A stretch of 16,656 nucleotides of DNA. Source: Oscillospiraceae bacterium. Lineage in GTDB: Bacteria > Bacillota > Clostridia > Oscillospirales > Oscillospiraceae. The stretch's first letter is position 1. The number at the start of each line of letters is the position of its first letter. The notes under the pieces are model-generated. The model ran no database searches, was not told where the DNA came from, and saw nothing but the letters and a program-made list of their open reading frames with translations. Shown in pieces: positions 12,970 through 16,656 of the stretch. The position numbers and the translations under genes are program-made. The stretch is from NCBI GenBank assembly GCA_902767395.1, contig CACXHI010000242.1, positions 1 to 16,656 on the forward strand, read 5' to 3'.

Positions 12970-15090
12970 TTAGCCTGAGAGGGCATCCCGGATTACAGGC
13001 TTGCCGTTCTCATCCAGCTCAAGCCGGGTGGCGAACCGATCAAAAAACGTTTCTCCCTTCATGAATTCGTCCAGCGTGGAGGCAAAAGGGGAGTACATAG
13101 GCGTATCGCCGTCCAGCCAGACCCACGTCGTATCCGTGATCTCATCAATCCAGGATTCCTCGTGAAAGTATTCGCAGAAGTAGTATTGGCTGCCGACGCG
13201 TTTGATCGCGTAAGCGGTTGAATCCCCTTCCTCCGCCTCAATCCAACCGCCTTGCTTTGCGTGGCCTTCGAGTCGGTATTCCTTCCCCTGCAGAACGAGG
13301 GTTCTGGTTTGTTCTGCCTGATCGATTTCCGCCTCTGTCGCGGTCACGGTCACGGTATGCTCCAGCTTCACAAGATAGCGGGAGCCGACCGGAGTGACGG
13401 AGGCAATCCCCGTGACGCCGCCGAAGTAGTCAGGGACGACGTCGTCCGGATTGGCAAGCCGCAGCGCGGCGCGGGCCTTCTCATCCTCTGCCACACGTGC
13501 GAGGACGGAATCCAGCGATTCCGGCACATTGGGGGCAAAGGCAAATCCGGTTTCGTTGGCGTACTGCTCCGCCGTCGAGCCGGGGAAGCCGCAGATGGCC
13601 GTGGTCTTCGGAACGCCGGACAGAGCGTCCTGATCAAACACGCAGTCGCGGTTGAGAACGTCCAGCTCGGTCAAACCGGTGCAACCCTCGAACGTCCCGA
13701 CGCTCAGCTCCGAAAGCGCCTCGGGAAGAATGACGTGCGTCAGATTGGTGCAGCCGGCAAAGGCCCATGCAACGACGTCGGTGGTCGTTTCTGGGAGAAT
13801 GAGCTCCGTCAGTGCCGTGCAGTCGTTGAACGCGCGTTCCCCAATGTGGGTCAGCCCCTTCGGAAGGGAAATCCCATTCAGGGCGGTACAGCCGCTGAAT
13901 GCGCGATCTCCGATGGAGGTCAGTCCATTTGCGTTCAGAAGGTTGGCCACATTGTCCAATGCTTCGCAGTCCTCAAATGCACTGTTTCCGATGGAGGTCA
14001 GTCCGTCCGGGAAAATGACGGTTTGAATCTCCTTGTGATAGGCAAACCACGGCGCTGTTCCGTTGTCACAATCCGTCATTGCCCCGCTGCCACCGATGAC
14101 CAGCGTCCCTTTCGCGTCGGACGTTTCGGACGCGGGATGGAAGGTCCAGGTCAGGTTCTCACCGCAGGTTCCGGACAGGGCCGCAGACTCGGTTGTGTAG
14201 GTCGGCTGATACGGCGCGTCGGGCTTCTCCCGCCGGAGCAGCTTGCTCCCCGCCCAGATGCCGCCGCCGATGACGGCGACGGACAGGACGCCGAGCAGCG
14301 CCTTGCCAAGGAAGCCGTGGAGCAGCGTCTGTCCGACGGTCTGCGCCTGCATGACCGGAATGGCTGCTTCGGCGGCGCTCCCGGTGGCCTTTGCGATCAC
14401 CGCCTTCATCGCCTCTTGCTTTGCGGCGTTTGCCGGCTCCGTGCGGCGCAGCAGCGCCATCAGGAAGGCAAGCGGGGTCAGGCCGTAGAGCTTGACGCCC
14501 TGCTGCTCCAGCGCCCGGACCGCCGCCTCCACCTTTTTGCGCCCGTGGCAGAGCTGCGCCGTGACTGTGCCGGGCGCGACGTTCAGCAGCGCCGCGATCT
14601 CCTTGACGCTGAGCTCGTCATAGTATCGCATACCGAGGATCAGGTGCTGCTCTTCCGGCAGAGTGGCAAGAATCTCCTGCACCAGACGGGAGGTCTCCTG
14701 CCGATCCAGAGACAGCTCCGGCTGGTTCTCGATGCGCAGATCCGGCTGTTCCAGGATGGCTTCTTCCTCGTCGTTGCTCAGCTCCGAGAAGGACAGCGGC
14801 AGGCGCTTGCTCATCTGCGTTGCGGCGACGTTCACGGCAATCCGCCGCAGCCACGGGAAAAAGGCTTCGTTGTTTTCCAGCGTGTTCAGACTGCGATAGG
14901 CCCGCAGATAGGTGTCCTGCTGAATGTCCCACGTCAGCTCCTCGTCTCGGATCATGGCGCGGATACTGCGGTACAGACTGGCACTGGTCAGCGTGTAGAG
15001 CTCCGAGAAGGCGGCGCCGTCTCCGGCCTTGGCCTTCGCCACCAGTTCCGGGGGAATTTGAACGGTTGCGGTTTGGGCTTGCTTTTTCAT
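12970..15090 (-). CDS. Membrane-tethered ECF sigma factor fused to extracellular leucine-rich repeats
   Basis: A 706-residue fusion. The cytoplasmic part has sigma region 2 (about 20-95, with the QQDTYLRAYRSL and NEAFFPWLRRIAVN segments) and region 4 (about 133-192, with LPEEQHLILGMRYYDELS, VKEIAALLNV and PGTVTAQLCHGRKK). A hydrophobic TPLAFLMALL (205-214) is followed by one clear membrane helix (about 259-282). After it come BspA/LRR_5-type repeats at about 355-500: GLTSIGNSAFEDC, GLTSIGDRAFSGC, GLTHIGERAFNDC, WAFAGC, GTFEGC and a last degenerate unit. The C-terminal 190 residues are not recognised. The orientation predicted is N-terminus inside, repeats outside, so the protein may sense a ligand and drive transcription, perhaps after proteolysis. 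ATG 15090 follows AGGAG with 10-nt spacing. Two overlapping promoters precede it. Confidence 0.9.
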   Translation of the reverse strand: MKKQAQTATVQIPPELVAKAKAGDGAAFSELYTLTSASLYRSIRAMIRDEELTWDIQQDTYLRAYRSLNTLENNEAFFPWLRRIAVNVAATQMSKRLPLSFSELSNDEEEAILEQPDLRIENQPELSLDRQETSRLVQEILATLPEEQHLILGMRYYDELSVKEIAALLNVAPGTVTAQLCHGRKKVEAAVRALEQQGVKLYGLTPLAFLMALLRRTEPANAAKQEAMKAVIAKATGSAAEAAIPVMQAQTVGQTLLHGFLGKALLGVLSVAVIGGGIWAGSKLLRREKPDAPYQPTYTTESAALSGTCGENLTWTFHPASETSDAKGTLVIGGSGAMTDCDNGTAPWFAYHKEIQTVIFPDGLTSIGNSAFEDCEALDNVANLLNANGLTSIGDRAFSGCTALNGISLPKGLTHIGERAFNDCTALTELILPETTTDVVAWAFAGCTNLTHVILPEALSELSVGTFEGCTGLTELDVLNRDCVFDQDALSGVPKTTAICGFPGSTAEQYANETGFAFAPNVPESLDSVLARVAEDEKARAALRLANPDDVVPDYFGGVTGIASVTPVGSRYLVKLEHTVTVTATEAEIDQAEQTRTLVLQGKEYRLEGHAKQGGWIEAEEGDSTAYAIKRVGSQYYFCEYFHEESWIDEITDTTWVWLDGDTPMYSPFASTLDEFMKGETFFDRFATRLELDENGKPVIRDALSG

Positions 15091-15138
15091 TGCTTCTAAT
15101 CTCCTGCTTTCATTTTTTGGTCTCGTTAGAATGATTTG

Positions 15139-15167
15139 ATTTTACCCTGTCAGACGGGCGCGGTCAA
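15139..15167 (-). promoter_or_regulatory. SigA-like promoter of the sigma-LRR gene
   Basis: -35 TTGACC (15162-15167), 17-nt spacer and -10 TAAAAT (15139-15144), read leftwards; transcription start about 15132. The -35 contains the stop codon (TGA at 15164-15166) of the upstream 49-codon ORF. Confidence 0.75.
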
Positions 15168-15179
15168 CTGCTTGTTTCC
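15151..15179 (-). promoter_or_regulatory. Candidate ECF-type promoter overlapping the SigA promoter
   Basis: GGAAAC (15174-15179) and CGTCTG (15151-15156) are separated by 17 nt, close to the GAAAC ... CGTC pattern of ECF sigma factors known from Bacillus. The site precedes the gene for an ECF sigma factor, where autoregulation is usual. Confidence 0.4.
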
Positions 15180-15313
15180 TCCTTGGGGGGATCGAGGATG
15201 GACAACTGACGCAATATTTGATCCCGCATTGCCGCAAGCTGCTGAGGATCTGGGTGCATGTGCCGGTCTATCAGGGCTTGATAGAGACCCGCAAAGTCGG
15301 TTTCGCTTTTCAT
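15164..15313 (-). CDS. Small hypothetical protein, 49 residues
   Basis: The reading frame MKSETDFAGLYQALID continues to a charged, Gln/Leu-rich, apparently helical C-terminal half (QQLAAMRDQILRQL) and ends KEETSS. No membrane helix, cysteine or known domain is visible. ATG 15313 has AGAGG about 9 nt upstream; an in-frame ATG at 15322 has no usable site. It lies just before the sigma-LRR gene, and its stop is inside the -35 box of that gene. Small helical proteins beside sigma factors are sometimes regulators, but nothing here proves that. It could be a chance ORF. Confidence 0.45.
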   Translation of the reverse strand: MKSETDFAGLYQALIDRHMHPDPQQLAAMRDQILRQLSILDPPKEETSS

Positions 15314-15411
15314 ACGCAGCATCCTCTCATTGCGTTCTGTTAATAAGACCGAGAAACGCAGGAATCGACTGAATGAAATCAAGAAATTTTCCAAAAATTT
15401 TTTACTTTTCT

Positions 15412-15813
15412 TCACTGGGGCCGGTTTCTCCCCACCGCAAGCAAGCGAACAATCAGCGCGGCGAAGACCAGCACGCCGCCGAGAAGCGGAAGGACGCAGA
15501 GCAGGCGGTTCTCCGTGCCGTAGATTTCGAGCACGCCCGCAAGCAGCGCACCCAGCGTCAGCATGACCAGACCGGGCTCCAGCAGGGCAAGGAAGCACTG
15601 TCCGGGAAGACTCCGGCGCCGGGGGAGCGCCAGCAGCCAGAGCCCGCCCAGCAGGAAGGGCGCGAAGGCGTAGACCATCCAGAAGGACCACACGCCGAAG
15701 CTGAAATGCTCGTAGATTGCCCCAAACAGGGCCACGAACGCCCCCGCAAAGAGCAGGCGAAGGCCGTGGGAATGCAGCAGCTTCTGCCGCTCAAGACGCT
15801 GTGACGTAGACAA
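15412..15813 (-). CDS. Small integral membrane protein, unknown function
   Basis: A 133-residue hydrophobic protein with four predicted helices, at about 18-37, 42-62, 74-96 and 103-126. Charged loops (PRRRSL near 64-69, GTENR near 99-103) and a basic tail are consistent with membrane topology. No family was recognised. The start is TTG at 15813, giving a 23-nt overlap with the upstream phosphodiester glycosidase gene; the AAAGGAG in that gene's end serves as the Shine-Dalgarno. This suggests translational coupling and a shared role at the cell envelope. No terminator is evident in the 98-nt gap before the 49-codon ORF, only AT-rich sequence. Confidence 0.65.
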   Translation of the reverse strand: MSTSQRLERQKLLHSHGLRLLFAGAFVALFGAIYEHFSFGVWSFWMVYAFAPFLLGGLWLLALPRRRSLPGQCFLALLEPGLVMLTLGALLAGVLEIYGTENRLLCVLPLLGGVLVFAALIVRLLAVGRNRPQ

Positions 15814-16656
15814 TGTCGCTCACGCTCCTTTCCTTGGTGCGGTTGCCGCTGGTGGTGGGATGATTGACGACCTCCCCAAGCAGCACCATCGTGGAGGAGC
15901 CGCCGCCGTCCAAATTGTAGGCGGTACGAACGCCGAGCTCCTGTAGAAACGTTGCCAGCTCATAGAGGGACAGGCCCTCGCTCTGATGCGTGCGCCCGTC
16001 GGAGACAACGAAAACATAGTGCAGCGTGTCAATCTGTCCGATGGCGGTTCTGGGATTGCTTGCCATGGCCTTGCCGACCTCGGTGTTCTGATCCACGGTG
16101 ATCGCGCCGTTTTCCACCAGACCGGGGCCGAAGCTGAACGCCTGCCAGACGCCGCTGTCGGCAAGCTGCTGCGCGGTTGCCTCCGCGCTGTTTGTAAGGG
16201 CGAAGCTGCCGTCGGCATAGATGCAGAGCACGTCGGTGCTCTCGCTGCCGTAGTCGCGGTAGACCACGCCGTTGCGGATTACATAGCCGCTCTCCCGTGC
16301 GCCGTAGTAGTCGCCGTTGATGGCGAGAACGGCGCTGTTCTGGGCGGCGATTTCCGAGGTCTTTGCAGTCACGTTTTTGCCGTAGATGTTCTGGGCAAAG
16401 GCGGTTTTGAGGGACTGCGCCGAGGAAAGCCAGACCTCTGCCACATAGATGTCCGTGTCGTATTTGCGGTACTGGGTCAGGGCAATGCGAACCTTGCCGT
16501 CCTCGTAGACCACGTTTTCAGCGTCCGACCCATCGGACGAGGCTTCGGTTGTCTCCGCTGTCGCTGCTGTTGCGGCTTCCTCCTGTGTCTGCGTCGGAAG
16601 CGCTTCAAACATCGCCAGATTGTCCTCTGCGGCAATCTGGTCCACGCGGGTGAGAA
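15791..16656 (-). CDS. Phosphodiester glycosidase family protein (NAGPA/DUF2233), 5' end outside window
   Basis: About 288 codons are visible; the frame is open to the right edge, so the N-terminus (probably a membrane anchor) lies outside. A low-complexity Thr/Ala/Glu-rich linker precedes the domain. The domain shows AINGDYYG, GVVYRD, SFGPGLVENG, NPRTAIGQID, FVVSDGR, the long EGLSLYELATFLQELGV segment and YNLDGGGSSTM, followed by ERSVSDIVYV. This is the fold of the mammalian uncovering enzyme NAGPA, which cleaves N-acetylglucosamine-1-phosphodiesters; bacterial members act on surface polysaccharides or exopolymers. It is likely exported. It overlaps the membrane-protein gene by 23 nt. Confidence 0.9.
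   Translation of the reverse strand, partial: LTRVDQIAAEDNLAMFEALPTQTQEEAATAATAETTEASSDGSDAENVVYEDGKVRIALTQYRKYDTDIYVAEVWLSSAQSLKTAFAQNIYGKNVTAKTSEIAAQNSAVLAINGDYYGARESGYVIRNGVVYRDYGSESTDVLCIYADGSFALTNSAEATAQQLADSGVWQAFSFGPGLVENGAITVDQNTEVGKAMASNPRTAIGQIDTLHYVFVVSDGRTHQSEGLSLYELATFLQELGVRTAYNLDGGGSSTMVLLGEVVNHPTTSGNRTKERSVSDIVYVTAS

Noticed and set aside
13252..15099. 615-residue open frame on the + strand opposite the sigma-LRR gene
   Set aside because: Arises from codon bias of the opposite gene; no start signal and no domain.
1..16656. tRNA, rRNA, transposase or phage genes
   Set aside because: No sequence or reading frame with such features was found on either strand.

Overview
The window (about 60% G+C) looks like chromosome from a high-GC gut-type Clostridia, most plausibly Oscillospiraceae/Ruminococcaceae. 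Supporting signs are strong AGGAGG-type ribosome binding sites, SigA-like promoters (TTGnnn-17-TATAAT), an rpsB gene, a YlmC/YmxH-family protein, and a large set of surface proteins: S-layer homology (SLH), lipoproteins, serpin, CotH kinase and BspA-type leucine-rich repeats. The genus is inference; no rRNA gene is present to confirm it.

Left part, all minus strand (1-4860). The first 65 codons of rpsB lie at the left edge behind a very good promoter and a structured leader. Next comes a three-gene unit read leftwards: a class 3 lipase (1736-2524), a D-2-hydroxyacid dehydrogenase (772-1719) and a cysteine-rich YlmC/YmxH protein (407-718). The Shine-Dalgarno of the last gene is buried in a perfect 12-bp hairpin. 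A 435-bp gene-free stretch (2525-2959) holds the lipase promoter, direct repeats and several hairpins. It is followed by a SulP-family anion transporter with a STAS domain (2960-4705).

Centre (4860-12954). Two transcription units diverge from a promoter region at about 9560-9795. Leftwards runs a 1090-residue surface protein with the order signal peptide, C-type lectin, class 3 lipase, RTX-like calcium repeats, Big2-like domain and three SLH domains, and then a lipoprotein serpin. Rightwards run a CotH-kinase lipoprotein, a flavoprotein with the cysteine spacing of iron-sulfur flavoproteins, and a flavin-reductase-like split-barrel protein, ending at a strong hairpin terminator.

Right part, minus strand (12970-16656). 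A phosphodiester glycosidase (NAGPA/DUF2233) enters from the right edge and overlaps a four-helix membrane protein. A 49-codon ORF follows, and then a 706-residue fusion of an ECF sigma factor, one transmembrane helix and an extracellular leucine-rich repeat domain. The fusion gene has a SigA-like promoter overlapped by an ECF-like promoter (GGAAAC-17-CGTCTG), which suggests autoregulation.

The most unusual systems are the membrane-tethered sigma factor with its own extracellular sensor-like domain, and the lectin/lipase/SLH protein beside a serpin. The latter pair looks like a host- or competitor-facing surface module whose degradative enzyme and protease inhibitor are made together.
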